Source: Mesonia mobilis DSM 19841
GTDB taxonomy: Bacteria; Bacteroidota; Bacteroidia; Flavobacteriales; Flavobacteriaceae
Length of the DNA: 64,000 nucleotides
Reading direction: 5' to 3'
Assembly (NCBI RefSeq): GCF_000423405.1
Contig: NZ_AUHX01000006.1
Location: 186,001-250,000, forward strand
Shown here: one piece after another, positions 8,553-15,969 of the stretch
Position numbering within the stretch: position 1 is the first letter of the stretch
How the letters are laid out: every line of letters starts with the position of its first letter
Notes under the pieces: model-generated
What the model was told of the DNA's origin: nothing
Seen by the model: the letters and a program-made list of their open reading frames with translations, nothing else
Databases searched by the model: none
Position numbers and translations under genes: made by a program

Positions 8553-10103
8553 TTACTCTTCCACCTTATAAAAATGTAAATCTTCAAAATCGAAACTAAA
8601 GTCGGTGATGGGAGCAATAGGTTTCATCGTTGCTTCGATCGCTTCACCTTCTTCATTCAACGTAAATAAAACAAATACATCAGCATCAAAACTACGGTTG
8701 TCCCATTTGGCAACATAAGTAGTTAAATTATACAGAAGCAATTTTCCTTTCAACTGCGAAGAACGTTCTGAAGTAATTAGAAGTTCTTCTCCGTTTTGTT
8801 CAATAGTGATCTTCCCAAACCAATCGTCTTGGTAAGTCCCTGTAATTTGTGAAGCGGCGATCGTGTTTTTTGCTTTTCTATTGCTTACTTGATCGTAAAC
8901 CGCTTTTTTAATACTGTCGTTATAGGTAATCCACTCTTCATTTTTCTCGCCATACTTTTCGACCCAATTGCGATCTTTGTAACCTAAATAGCTGTCTTTT
9001 ATCGTGTTGGTGATTGCGCTGAATGCGCTCCCAACCATTTGGTTGGTAAGCACTACAATGCCTAAATCTAGTTCCGGGATCATCGTGAATTGCGTTACCG
9101 TTCCTAGCAATCCGCCGGTATGGGTTACTTGTTTGTAACCACCATTTACATCGCTTACAAACCAACCCAACGAATAACCTGAAAAATGAGTGTTGTAATC
9201 GTTGTCTTTGCGAACCGGTAGCGGAGTTTGCAGTTGCCATAAATTATGCATTTGTTCTTCGCTTAGTAATCGTTCACCGTTTTTGGTTACGGCATCATTC
9301 ATTAAAAATTCTGCCCAGGTTAACATATCAGAAACGTTACTCATAATTCCGCCGGCAGGATTAGCAAGATCGCTCCAATCGTGTGTTATGGCAATCACTT
9401 CACCTTCTGTTCTGGTATGTGCGTCGATGATATTCGATTTGTCGGTCACGCGGCTGTAAGAAGCTTTACTGTCTTTCATCCCGACAGGTTGTAAAATTCG
9501 TTGTTCGATAAATTCTTCCCAAGTTAAACCGCTTACACGATGAATCACTTCACCGGCAATAATAAACATATTGTTGTTGTATTTAAACGAACTGCGATAC
9601 GCACTTTTTTTGTCTTGTTTGCTCATATTGGCAATCACATCATCGATGGTGAAATCGCTTCCTTCAGGAAAAAACATCAAATCCCCCGCGCCTAGACCTA
9701 AGCCGCTACGGTGCGTAACTAGATCTCGGATCGTAAATTCTTCAGTTACAAAAGCATCGGGCATTTTAAACTCAGGAATGTGCTTTCGCACCTTATCGTC
9801 CCAATTAATTTTACCTTCATCAACCAGCATCGCTAAAGAAAAACAAGTAAAACCTTTACTGTTCGAAGCGATCCCGACCAATGTTTTTTTCGTCATCGGT
9901 TGATTATTCTTTAAAGATCGAACACCGTGACCTTCGGCATAAACAATTTCACCATCTTTGATAATCCCAACAGAAATCCCTGGAACATCGAAAGTTTCGA
10001 GTGAGTTTTGAATGACTTTATCGAGTTTTCGGTCTTTAATTTGTGCGGAAAGGCTTACCGAAATAATGAGTGCGAAAAGAAAAAGAAAGTTCGTTTTTTT
10101 CAT
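8553..10103 (-). CDS. Exported serine hydrolase, class C beta-lactamase/DD-peptidase family
   Basis: This 516-residue protein has a signal peptide (MKKTNFLFLFALIISVSLSAQ). The catalytic domain shows the SxxK motif S80-N-S-K83, the YxN motif Y175-N-N177 and a late HTGG box (VTHTGGLLG, near residue 329). These are the three motifs of beta-lactamase-fold serine hydrolases (AmpC, EstB, DD-peptidases, Pab87-like). The tail from about residue 410 (ITGTYQDDWFGKITIE) resembles the lipocalin-like DUF3471 domain often found with this family. Peptide or ester hydrolysis in the periplasm is the likely role. Antibiotic resistance cannot be inferred from sequence. Confidence 0.88.
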   Translation of the reverse strand: MKKTNFLFLFALIISVSLSAQIKDRKLDKVIQNSLETFDVPGISVGIIKDGEIVYAEGHGVRSLKNNQPMTKKTLVGIASNSKGFTCFSLAMLVDEGKINWDDKVRKHIPEFKMPDAFVTEEFTIRDLVTHRSGLGLGAGDLMFFPEGSDFTIDDVIANMSKQDKKSAYRSSFKYNNNMFIIAGEVIHRVSGLTWEEFIEQRILQPVGMKDSKASYSRVTDKSNIIDAHTRTEGEVIAITHDWSDLANPAGGIMSNVSDMLTWAEFLMNDAVTKNGERLLSEEQMHNLWQLQTPLPVRKDNDYNTHFSGYSLGWFVSDVNGGYKQVTHTGGLLGTVTQFTMIPELDLGIVVLTNQMVGSAFSAITNTIKDSYLGYKDRNWVEKYGEKNEEWITYNDSIKKAVYDQVSNRKAKNTIAASQITGTYQDDWFGKITIEQNGEELLITSERSSQLKGKLLLYNLTTYVAKWDNRSFDADVFVLFTLNEEGEAIEATMKPIAPITDFSFDFEDLHFYKVEE

Positions 10104-10124
10104 GAAAATTATTTTTTAACTGAT

Positions 10125-10166
10125 TTAAACTGAGTCAGGCTGAAGTTTTTTCAGCATCATATCAGG
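10125..10166. repeat. Intergenic palindromic element of the TCAGGCTGAA type
   Basis: The region has CTGAgtCAGgCTGAAgttttTTCAGCAt and nearby TCAGGCT repeats forming overlapping small hairpins (CTGAA/TTCAG). A related sequence (CATGCTGAACTTGATTCAGTATCT) lies at 19141-19165, and a weaker one at 8443-8463. It looks like a degenerate dispersed intergenic repeat. Confidence 0.4.
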
Positions 10167-10231
10167 CTATTAGTTTTTAGAAAAGCATATTAGATTTATA
10201 ATTCAAAATTTTCAAATGCTTGAAAAGACAC

Positions 10232-10239
10232 TATTTTTG
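10232..10239 (+). promoter_or_regulatory. Candidate -7 element four bases before an ATG (leaderless start)
   Basis: TATTTTTG matches TAnnTTTG and ends 4 nt before the ATG at 10244. The transcript would start at or next to the start codon. A good -33 match is not seen. Confidence 0.45.
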
Positions 10240-10243
10240 CGCT

Positions 10244-11020
10244 ATGCAAGAATACATCAGCTACAAAAATATACAAATTGCTTTTACGGTTGAAGGTAAA
10301 GGCAAAACAATCGTTTTACTTCACGGCTTTTTAGAAAGCTCAACGATTTTGAAAAATGTGGTTTCAGCGTTTAAAGAAACTCATCAGCTCGTTACGATCG
10401 ATCTGTTAGGCCACGGTAAAACTGAAAAGTTAGGCTACATCCATTCTATGGAAACGATGGCAGAAACAGTTCATGCTGTTTTAGCTGAATTAAAGATTGA
10501 AAAAGCTTCGATTATTGGGCATTCGATGGGTGGTTATGTAGCGTTGGCGTTTGCAGAGAAATTTCCGCAGCAATTAGAAAAACTCATCTTGTTGAATTCT
10601 TCTACAGTAGCCGATTCTGAAGAACGAAAAGAAAACCGAGATCGCGCCAAGCGTTTAGTGAAGCAAAATAAGCAAGCTTTTATTAGTATGGCGATCAAGA
10701 ATTTGTTTACCTATGAAAACCGAAATGCTTTACGCACTGAAATCGATGCGTTGGTTGAAGAAGCGGTTCAACTTCCGGAAGAAAATATAATTGCTTCGGT
10801 AGAAGGTTTAAAAAACCGAAAAGATAGAACAGAAATACTTCAGCAATATTCAGGAGAAAAAATAATTATCGCCGGTAAAAACGATCCGGTAGTTCCGTTT
10901 AAAGAGATTGAAGCGATTGCTGAAAAAACCAATTCAACCTTCATTAGTTTCGAAGACGGACATATGAGTTACTTGGAAAATAAAGTAGAACTTTTAAAAG
11001 TATTAAATGAATTGTTTTAA
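10244..11020 (+). CDS. Alpha/beta-fold hydrolase
   Basis: This 258-residue cytosolic hydrolase has the oxyanion region LLHGFLES near residue 24, the nucleophile elbow GHSMGGYVAL (serine near residue 92), an acid in GKNDPVVPF and the final histidine in DGHMSYLEN. The catalytic triad is therefore complete. The closest named relatives by pattern are MenH-like and epoxide-hydrolase-like proteins, but no menaquinone gene is near, so the substrate is unknown. I chose the ATG at 10244. An upstream TTG at 10220 would add eight residues, but it lies before the likely promoter element. Confidence 0.88.
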   Translation: MQEYISYKNIQIAFTVEGKGKTIVLLHGFLESSTILKNVVSAFKETHQLVTIDLLGHGKTEKLGYIHSMETMAETVHAVLAELKIEKASIIGHSMGGYVALAFAEKFPQQLEKLILLNSSTVADSEERKENRDRAKRLVKQNKQAFISMAIKNLFTYENRNALRTEIDALVEEAVQLPEENIIASVEGLKNRKDRTEILQQYSGEKIIIAGKNDPVVPFKEIEAIAEKTNSTFISFEDGHMSYLENKVELLKVLNELF

Positions 11021-11028
11021 GATGAATA

Positions 11029-11058
11029 AAAAAGGCTGTCGATTTCGACAGCCTTTTT
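11029..11058. terminator. Bidirectional terminator
   Basis: AAAAAGGCTGTCGA (11029-11042) pairs perfectly with TCGACAGCCTTTTT (11045-11058). It lies between the convergent hydrolase and aspartate kinase genes and has U-tracts on both strands. Confidence 0.85.
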
Positions 11059-11075
11059 AGTTTAAGATCATTCTC

Positions 11076-12398
11076 TTAAACTAGGGTTGGGTTGGGGTTA
11101 AAAGCATAGTGGTTAAGCGATCGTAGGGTATGCTCTTTATCTTCGGCGTTCACCAATAACGAGATATTATTGTTGCTGCCGCCGTAAGCGACCATTCTTA
11201 CATTTACATTTTGTAAGATCTGGAAAATTTGTGGAGTAGTTTTGTGGTAAATAATATTATTACCTACTAAGCAAACAATACTTCTGTTTTCTTCCACTTC
11301 AACTTGAGCGAATTTGAGTAATTCAGAAGTAATTTCTGTTAAGTATGTATTGTCGTCGATGGTTAAGGAAACTGCAATTTCTGAAGTAGTGATCATATCG
11401 ATCGCTGTTTCATACTTCTCAAAAATTTCAAAGATTTTCTTTAAAAATCCGTGAGCCAACAGCATGCGTTCAGACTTTATTTTAATAGCGGTAATTCCAT
11501 CTTTTGCAGCAATGGCTTTAATACCTTCGCCGGTAATTCTATTAGAAATTAAAGTACCTTCTGCTTCCGGTAAATTGGTGTTTTTTAAACGAACAGGAAT
11601 TTCTAGGTTTCTTACCGGTAAAACCGTTTGCGGGTGAAGAATTTTAGCGCCGAAATAAGCCAACTCTGCAGCTTCATCAAAAGAAAGTTGCGCAATAGAG
11701 CGCGTATTATCAACTACACGAGGATCGTTGTTATGAAATCCGTCAATATCGGTCCAAATTTGTACTTCTTCAGCTCTAATTGCTGCGCCAATTATGCTTG
11801 CCGTATAATCGCTTCCGCCACGTTTTAGGTTGCTAATATTTCCTTCATTATTCAGACAAATAAACCCTTGAGTGACATAAATTTCTTGGTTTGGGGTATC
11901 CTTTAAAATTCGGTTAAGGCTTTGCTGGATGTAAAAATAATCGGGTTCTCCTTCTTTGTCGACACGCATAAAATCTAATGCCGGGATCAACTCAGAAGCA
12001 ACGCCTTGTTCTTGCAGAAATTGATTGACCAAATAGGTAGAAAATAATTCACCTTGCGCTACAATTTCATTGTAATTGCTAGTTTGGTTATCTACAAAAG
12101 ATTGCAGTTGCTCAGAAAGTGCGAAAATGTATTTTTTTAGGGTTTCTTTTCTTTCTTCGCTTTCAATTAAACCGGAAACAGCAGCCAAATATTTTTGTTC
12201 TAGTTGGTTAATAATCGCTTGACTATCTTCAATTTGGTTAGATTTGATGAGTTGAGAAAGTTCTACTAATTTATTGGTGCTACCACTCATTGCCGATAGA
12301 ACAACGATCTTAGGTTCACCATCGTGAATAATTTCTTTTACTTTTTGGATATTAGCGATCGATCCTACAGAGGTGCCGCCAAATTTTAAAACCTTCAT
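11076..12398 (-). CDS. Aspartate kinase (monofunctional)
   Basis: This 440-residue enzyme phosphorylates L-aspartate, the first step towards lysine, threonine and methionine. The kinase signature KFGGTSVGS lies at residues 4-12, and RGGSDYTASI and DIDGFHNNDPR lie in the catalytic domain. Tandem C-terminal ACT-type regulatory segments follow (from about residue 300, ITAIKIKSERML, and at 375-430, NIIYHKTTPQIFQILQ). There is no fused homoserine dehydrogenase. A protein with an ACT-like C-terminus is encoded divergently 101 bp away, which suggests linked amino-acid control. The end product that inhibits it cannot be deduced. Confidence 0.92.
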   Translation of the reverse strand: MKVLKFGGTSVGSIANIQKVKEIIHDGEPKIVVLSAMSGSTNKLVELSQLIKSNQIEDSQAIINQLEQKYLAAVSGLIESEERKETLKKYIFALSEQLQSFVDNQTSNYNEIVAQGELFSTYLVNQFLQEQGVASELIPALDFMRVDKEGEPDYFYIQQSLNRILKDTPNQEIYVTQGFICLNNEGNISNLKRGGSDYTASIIGAAIRAEEVQIWTDIDGFHNNDPRVVDNTRSIAQLSFDEAAELAYFGAKILHPQTVLPVRNLEIPVRLKNTNLPEAEGTLISNRITGEGIKAIAAKDGITAIKIKSERMLLAHGFLKKIFEIFEKYETAIDMITTSEIAVSLTIDDNTYLTEITSELLKFAQVEVEENRSIVCLVGNNIIYHKTTPQIFQILQNVNVRMVAYGGSNNNISLLVNAEDKEHTLRSLNHYAFNPNPTLV

Positions 12399-12466
12399 CT
12401 TCCGTTTAATTTTTGGCGAATGTAATTGAGTTCAAAGAGCTTACCTTATAAATGTATAAATTTTAC

Positions 12467-12474
12467 TAGTTTTG
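12467..12474 (+). promoter_or_regulatory. Candidate -7 promoter element
   Basis: TAGTTTTG matches TAnnTTTG and lies 25 nt upstream of the ATG at 12500. The -33 region is not clear. Confidence 0.4.
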
Positions 12475-12499
12475 CACATGAAGTTAAATAATTAACAAA

Positions 12500-13159
12500 A
12501 TGAAAACTGTTGCGCAAAGTGTCGAGCAGATTTTGAGAGCTCAACCTTTTTTAGAAGAAGTTTTACAACGAAGCATTATTAATTTTAGTGCGTTAGCAGA
12601 AGAGTTGCAGCCGGAAATTGCGGCGATGTTAAAAAAGCCCGTAAAAACCGGAGCGATCATGATGGCTTTGCGACGTTATCATTCTCCGGTCGGTGTGAGT
12701 AATAATCAAAAACTAAAACAAGCTTTTAAAAATTTAGGCGATATTACCGTACGTTCTAATATTTCTGCATTTACCTTTAAGAATACTAATACATTGGTGA
12801 ATTGCCACGGAAAATTACTGAGTTATGTTTCGGCTAATACTCATTTGTTTTATGCTTTTACCCGTGGAATTTTAGAAAGTAATATCATGATTTCCGGCTC
12901 AGAAACCGAGAAAGTAAATTCTTTTTTTGAAGCTGAACATTTACTGATGCAACGAGAAGCTTTAGCAGCGATTAGCGTGCAATTACCTCAAGATAATTTT
13001 AAAGTTGCGGGATTGTATTATCAGATCTTTAAGCATTTGGCATGGCAGAATATTGCTTTGTATGAGGTAGTTTCTACGACGAACGAGTTTACTGTTTTGG
13101 TAGAAGAAGATTTGGTAGAGCAAGCCTTTGCGGCGATTAAGGGGTTGAAAGCCCAATGA
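12500..13159 (+). CDS. Probable amino-acid-responsive regulator with C-terminal ACT-like domain
   Basis: This 219-residue protein has no signal peptide. The N-terminal 70 residues are helical and could form a winged-helix-like unit (AQSVEQILRAQPFLEEVL, then TGAIMMALRRYH). Residues 150-219 follow the ACT pattern (LPQDNFKVAGLYYQIFKHLAWQN, then IALYEVVSTTNEFTVLVEED). Similar proteins are often annotated loosely as aspartate kinase, but no kinase motif is present. The pattern resembles predicted ACT-containing regulators of amino-acid metabolism. Its divergent position next to aspartate kinase supports this, though DNA binding is not demonstrated. Confidence 0.65.
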   Translation: MKTVAQSVEQILRAQPFLEEVLQRSIINFSALAEELQPEIAAMLKKPVKTGAIMMALRRYHSPVGVSNNQKLKQAFKNLGDITVRSNISAFTFKNTNTLVNCHGKLLSYVSANTHLFYAFTRGILESNIMISGSETEKVNSFFEAEHLLMQREALAAISVQLPQDNFKVAGLYYQIFKHLAWQNIALYEVVSTTNEFTVLVEEDLVEQAFAAIKGLKAQ

Positions 13160-13166
13160 TTTTTTA

Positions 13167-13174
13167 TAATTTTG
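13167..13174 (+). promoter_or_regulatory. Candidate -7 element four bases before an ATG (leaderless start)
   Basis: TAATTTTG matches TAnnTTTG, with the ATG of the 68-residue gene at 13179 just 4 nt later. This is the same spacing as at 10232-10244. Confidence 0.4.
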
Positions 13175-13178
13175 AAGA

Positions 13179-13385
13179 ATGAAGAAAAAAAGATTTATAC
13201 CTGTAGTAATAGCTTTAAGTGTTTTAAATATTTTTCAAGCAGTTCAGCTGTTTCGAATTTTAGAAAATTACCAAGAGATGGAAACTTGGAGAATTGTATT
13301 CGCAGTTGCCGGTTTTTCTATTATTTTTCTGTTCTCGATTTATATCATCTTTCGGATGCGAAAAATTTCAACAAACAATAAATAA
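13179..13385 (+). CDS. Small membrane protein, two predicted helices
   Basis: This 68-residue protein starts MKKKRFIPVVIALSVLNIFQ. It has two hydrophobic stretches (about residues 6-26 and 40-59, FAVAGFSIIFLFSIYIIF) and a basic tail. It lies 19 bp after the ACT-domain gene and its stop sits at a strong terminator. I recognise no family. The short length and overlapping alternative frames lower confidence, but the start, promoter element and terminator form a coherent unit. Confidence 0.6.
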   Translation: MKKKRFIPVVIALSVLNIFQAVQLFRILENYQEMETWRIVFAVAGFSIIFLFSIYIIFRMRKISTNNK

Positions 13386-13413
13386 AAAATCCCGCTCAAT
13401 GGCGGGATTTTTT
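13384..13413. terminator. Bidirectional terminator
   Basis: AAAAAATCCCGC (13384-13395) and GCGGGATTTTTT (13402-13413) form a perfect 12-bp stem with a 6-nt loop between the small membrane protein gene and convergent thiL. Confidence 0.85.
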
Positions 13414-13430
13414 AATATATCAAAGAAGTT

Positions 13431-14489
13431 TTATTCTTCATCATTCGCGTCTTCAAAAGAATTCCAACCGCGAGATTGGATAGGAATTTTTTGGTTAGCA
13501 CGAGTAATAAGGTGCATTCCTTCATTTTCTTCCGTCATATGGCCAATAACCGTTAAATTAGGATTGCCTTTTATTTTATCGTAATCTTTTTGATCGATGG
13601 TAAATAAAAGTTCGTAATCTTCGCCGCCGCTTAATGCCACCATTGTACTGTCGATATTAAACTCTTCACAAACCGAAATTACAGTAGGATCGAGCGGTAT
13701 TTTTTCTTCAAAAATATTCGCGCCTACTTTCGAGTTTTTACAAAGATGGATCACTTCAGAAGAAAGTCCGTCACTAATATCGATCATCGAAGTAGGTTGC
13801 ACTTCCAACGCCTGTAAAAGTTCCGGGATATCTTTACGAGCTTCCGGTTTTAATTGGCGTTCCATAATATAACTGTACGCTTCTAAATCGGGTTGGGAGT
13901 TTGGGTTGGCTTTAAAAACTTGCTTTTCACGTTCTAGTACTTGCAAGCCCATATAAGCTGCGCCCAGATCTCCAGAAACCACTAACAGATCGTTAGCTTT
14001 AGCTCCGCTACGTGTAGTGATCTTTTCTTTTTTTGCTTTTCCTAAAGCGGTGATACTAATCATTAATCCGGCAGTAGAAGAGGTCGTGTCGCCACCAACC
14101 ACATCAATATTATATTTTTTAGAAGCTAATAAAATACCGGAATATAATTCTTCTAAAGCTTCTACCGGAAAACGGTTAGAAGCTGCAATCGAAACAGTGA
14201 TTTGCGTTGCTTCGGCATTCATCGCATAAACATCAGAAAGATTCACCATCACTGCTTTGTAACCCAAATGTTTTAGTGGCATAAATGAAAGGTCAAAATG
14301 TACGCCTTCTACCAACAGGTCGGTCGTCACTACGGTTTCATCGCCTTCAAAATTTAAAACCGCAGCGTCGTCACCAATACCAATGTTGGTTGAGGTACGT
14401 TTTATTTCGAAATATCGCGTAAGGTGATCGATGAGTCCAAACTCTCCTAATTCAGATAAATTGGTTCTACTTTCTTTGTTATCAAACAT
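13431..14489 (-). CDS. thiL: Thiamine-phosphate kinase
   Basis: This 352-residue enzyme phosphorylates thiamine monophosphate to the cofactor thiamine diphosphate. Its motifs are characteristic of the PurM/ThiL fold: IGDDAAVL near residue 38, VTTDLLVEGVHFD near 55-67, GGDTTSST near 137 and SGGEDYELLF near 305. The ATG at 14489 is preceded on the minus strand by a TAATTTTG element (14531-14524). No TPP riboswitch is apparent upstream. The length is normal. Confidence 0.95.
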   Translation of the reverse strand: MFDNKESRTNLSELGEFGLIDHLTRYFEIKRTSTNIGIGDDAAVLNFEGDETVVTTDLLVEGVHFDLSFMPLKHLGYKAVMVNLSDVYAMNAEATQITVSIAASNRFPVEALEELYSGILLASKKYNIDVVGGDTTSSTAGLMISITALGKAKKEKITTRSGAKANDLLVVSGDLGAAYMGLQVLEREKQVFKANPNSQPDLEAYSYIMERQLKPEARKDIPELLQALEVQPTSMIDISDGLSSEVIHLCKNSKVGANIFEEKIPLDPTVISVCEEFNIDSTMVALSGGEDYELLFTIDQKDYDKIKGNPNLTVIGHMTEENEGMHLITRANQKIPIQSRGWNSFEDANDEE

Positions 14490-14507
14490 ATATTATAAAA
14501 ATAGTGT

Positions 14508-14531
14508 TAGCTTTGTAAGACTGCAAAATTA
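14508..14531. promoter_or_regulatory. Divergent pair of candidate -7 elements (thiL and the envelope operon)
   Basis: On the plus strand TAGCTTTG (14508-14515) lies 32 nt before the ATG at 14548. On the minus strand TAATTTTG (14531-14524) lies upstream of thiL. Both match TAnnTTTG, and neither has an obvious -33 partner. Confidence 0.4.
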
Positions 14532-14547
14532 GTGATAAATAAAGATT

Positions 14548-15969
14548 TTGATGAAAAAATTACTACTTTCTCTATTTTCAATTTTATATACTGCAATTTT
14601 TTTCGCGCAAGTTCCTTGTGAGAATGGTTTTGCCGGCGATTACCCTTGTAACGATTATGATTTAATGAGTCATATTAGTCTTGCAACCTTAGGAGCTTCT
14701 GCCGGAAATGATTCTTGGGGTTGGACCGATCCTGCCGACGGAAAAGAATACGCCATTATGGGTGTAGATAATGGAACTTGTTTTATCGATATTTCAGATC
14801 CGGTAAATCCTGTATATTTAGGTAAGTTACCTACACATACCAATCCTAGTGCTTGGCGAGACATAAAAGTTTATCAAAATTATGCGTTTGTGGTGAGTGA
14901 AGCATCCGGTCACGGAATGCAAGTGTTCGATCTCACAAAACTAAGAAACGTTACCAACGCTCCGGCTACTTTTTCAGCCGACGCGCATTATGGTGGTTTT
15001 GGTAATTGCCATAATATTGTGATTAATCCCGATCAGGGTTTTGCTTATGCGGTAGGAACTTCGTTAAATAATGGAGGTCCGCATATGGTAGATATTCAGA
15101 ATCCTTTAAATCCGGTATTTGCCGGCGCTTACGACGCGAGTTTTTATACACACGATGCACAAGTAGTTACTTATAATGGTCCCGATACCGATTATACAGG
15201 CGATCAGATTTTGATAGGAAGTAATGAAGACGAAGTGGTTGTTGTGAATGTTACGAATAAGAGTAATCCTGTACTTATTTCAACAGTGAGTTATAGCAAC
15301 ATTGGTTATACGCATCAAGGTTGGTTTACAGAAGATCAAGCTTACTTTTTATTGGGCGATGAGTTAGATGAAATCAATTTTGGCTTTAATAGTAAAACTG
15401 TTGTTTTCGACTTTACAGATTTAGATAATCCTTCGGTAGCTTTCGACTTTTTTGGTCAAACCACAGCGATCGATCATAATGGTTATGTGAAAAATGATGA
15501 TTTTTTTGTAGCTGAATATACCGCAGGAATGCGTGTGATCGATGTAAGCGATATCGAGAATTCAAACATTTTTGAAACTTCTTATTTCGACACGTATCCT
15601 AATAGTGATGCAGTGAGTTTTAGCGGCGCTTGGAGTGTTTATCCTTATTTTGATAGTGAAAATATTGTGATTAGTGATATTGATAGCGGTTTCTTTTTAG
15701 TAAGAGAAAGCGGAACTTTAGCAACAGAAGATCACGAATTTTCAGCGAGCGTAAAACTCTATCCGAATCCGACTCATTCTATTTTGAATGTTGAAATTGA
15801 ACAAGGCGAATTAACGCAGGTTGAATTTTTCGATGTGATGGGTAAAAAAGTACTTCAAGCTTCTTTAGATGAATTGTCTAGCGGTCAAATCAATATATCC
15901 AACCTTTCTTCTGGTGTATATCTTGCACGTATTAACAACAAAATCTCAAAAAAAGTAATTATTGAATAG
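14548..15969 (+). CDS. Choice-of-anchor-B family protein with T9SS type A sorting domain
   Basis: This 473-residue protein has a signal peptide (about residues 1-21, ending FFAQ). The body has LVIVD-type beta-propeller units (for example GVDNGTCFIDISDPVNPVYLG, then VYQNYAFVVSEASGHGMQVFD). Residues from about 402 (VKLYPNPTHSILNVEIE to ARINNKISKKVIIE) form a classic C-terminal T9SS type A sorting domain. The protein should therefore be secreted or cell-surface attached. It heads an operon whose later members look like an MbnP/MbnH pair, and choice-of-anchor-B proteins commonly accompany such genes. Ligand or activity is unknown. Confidence 0.85.
   Translation: MMKKLLLSLFSILYTAIFFAQVPCENGFAGDYPCNDYDLMSHISLATLGASAGNDSWGWTDPADGKEYAIMGVDNGTCFIDISDPVNPVYLGKLPTHTNPSAWRDIKVYQNYAFVVSEASGHGMQVFDLTKLRNVTNAPATFSADAHYGGFGNCHNIVINPDQGFAYAVGTSLNNGGPHMVDIQNPLNPVFAGAYDASFYTHDAQVVTYNGPDTDYTGDQILIGSNEDEVVVVNVTNKSNPVLISTVSYSNIGYTHQGWFTEDQAYFLLGDELDEINFGFNSKTVVFDFTDLDNPSVAFDFFGQTTAIDHNGYVKNDDFFVAEYTAGMRVIDVSDIENSNIFETSYFDTYPNSDAVSFSGAWSVYPYFDSENIVISDIDSGFFLVRESGTLATEDHEFSASVKLYPNPTHSILNVEIEQGELTQVEFFDVMGKKVLQASLDELSSGQINISNLSSGVYLARINNKISKKVIIE

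Noticed and set aside
9202-9903. Plus-strand frames opposite the serine hydrolase
   Set aside because: They are antisense to a gene with all three catalytic motifs and show no signal of their own.
13172-13584. Two alternative plus-strand frames (13172-13381 and 13294-13584)
   Set aside because: The first overlaps the 68-residue membrane protein in another frame and has a less coherent composition. The second runs through the terminator and antisense to thiL.
14490-14547. Possible TPP riboswitch near thiL
   Set aside because: The intergenic region is only 58 bp and lacks the conserved riboswitch motifs.
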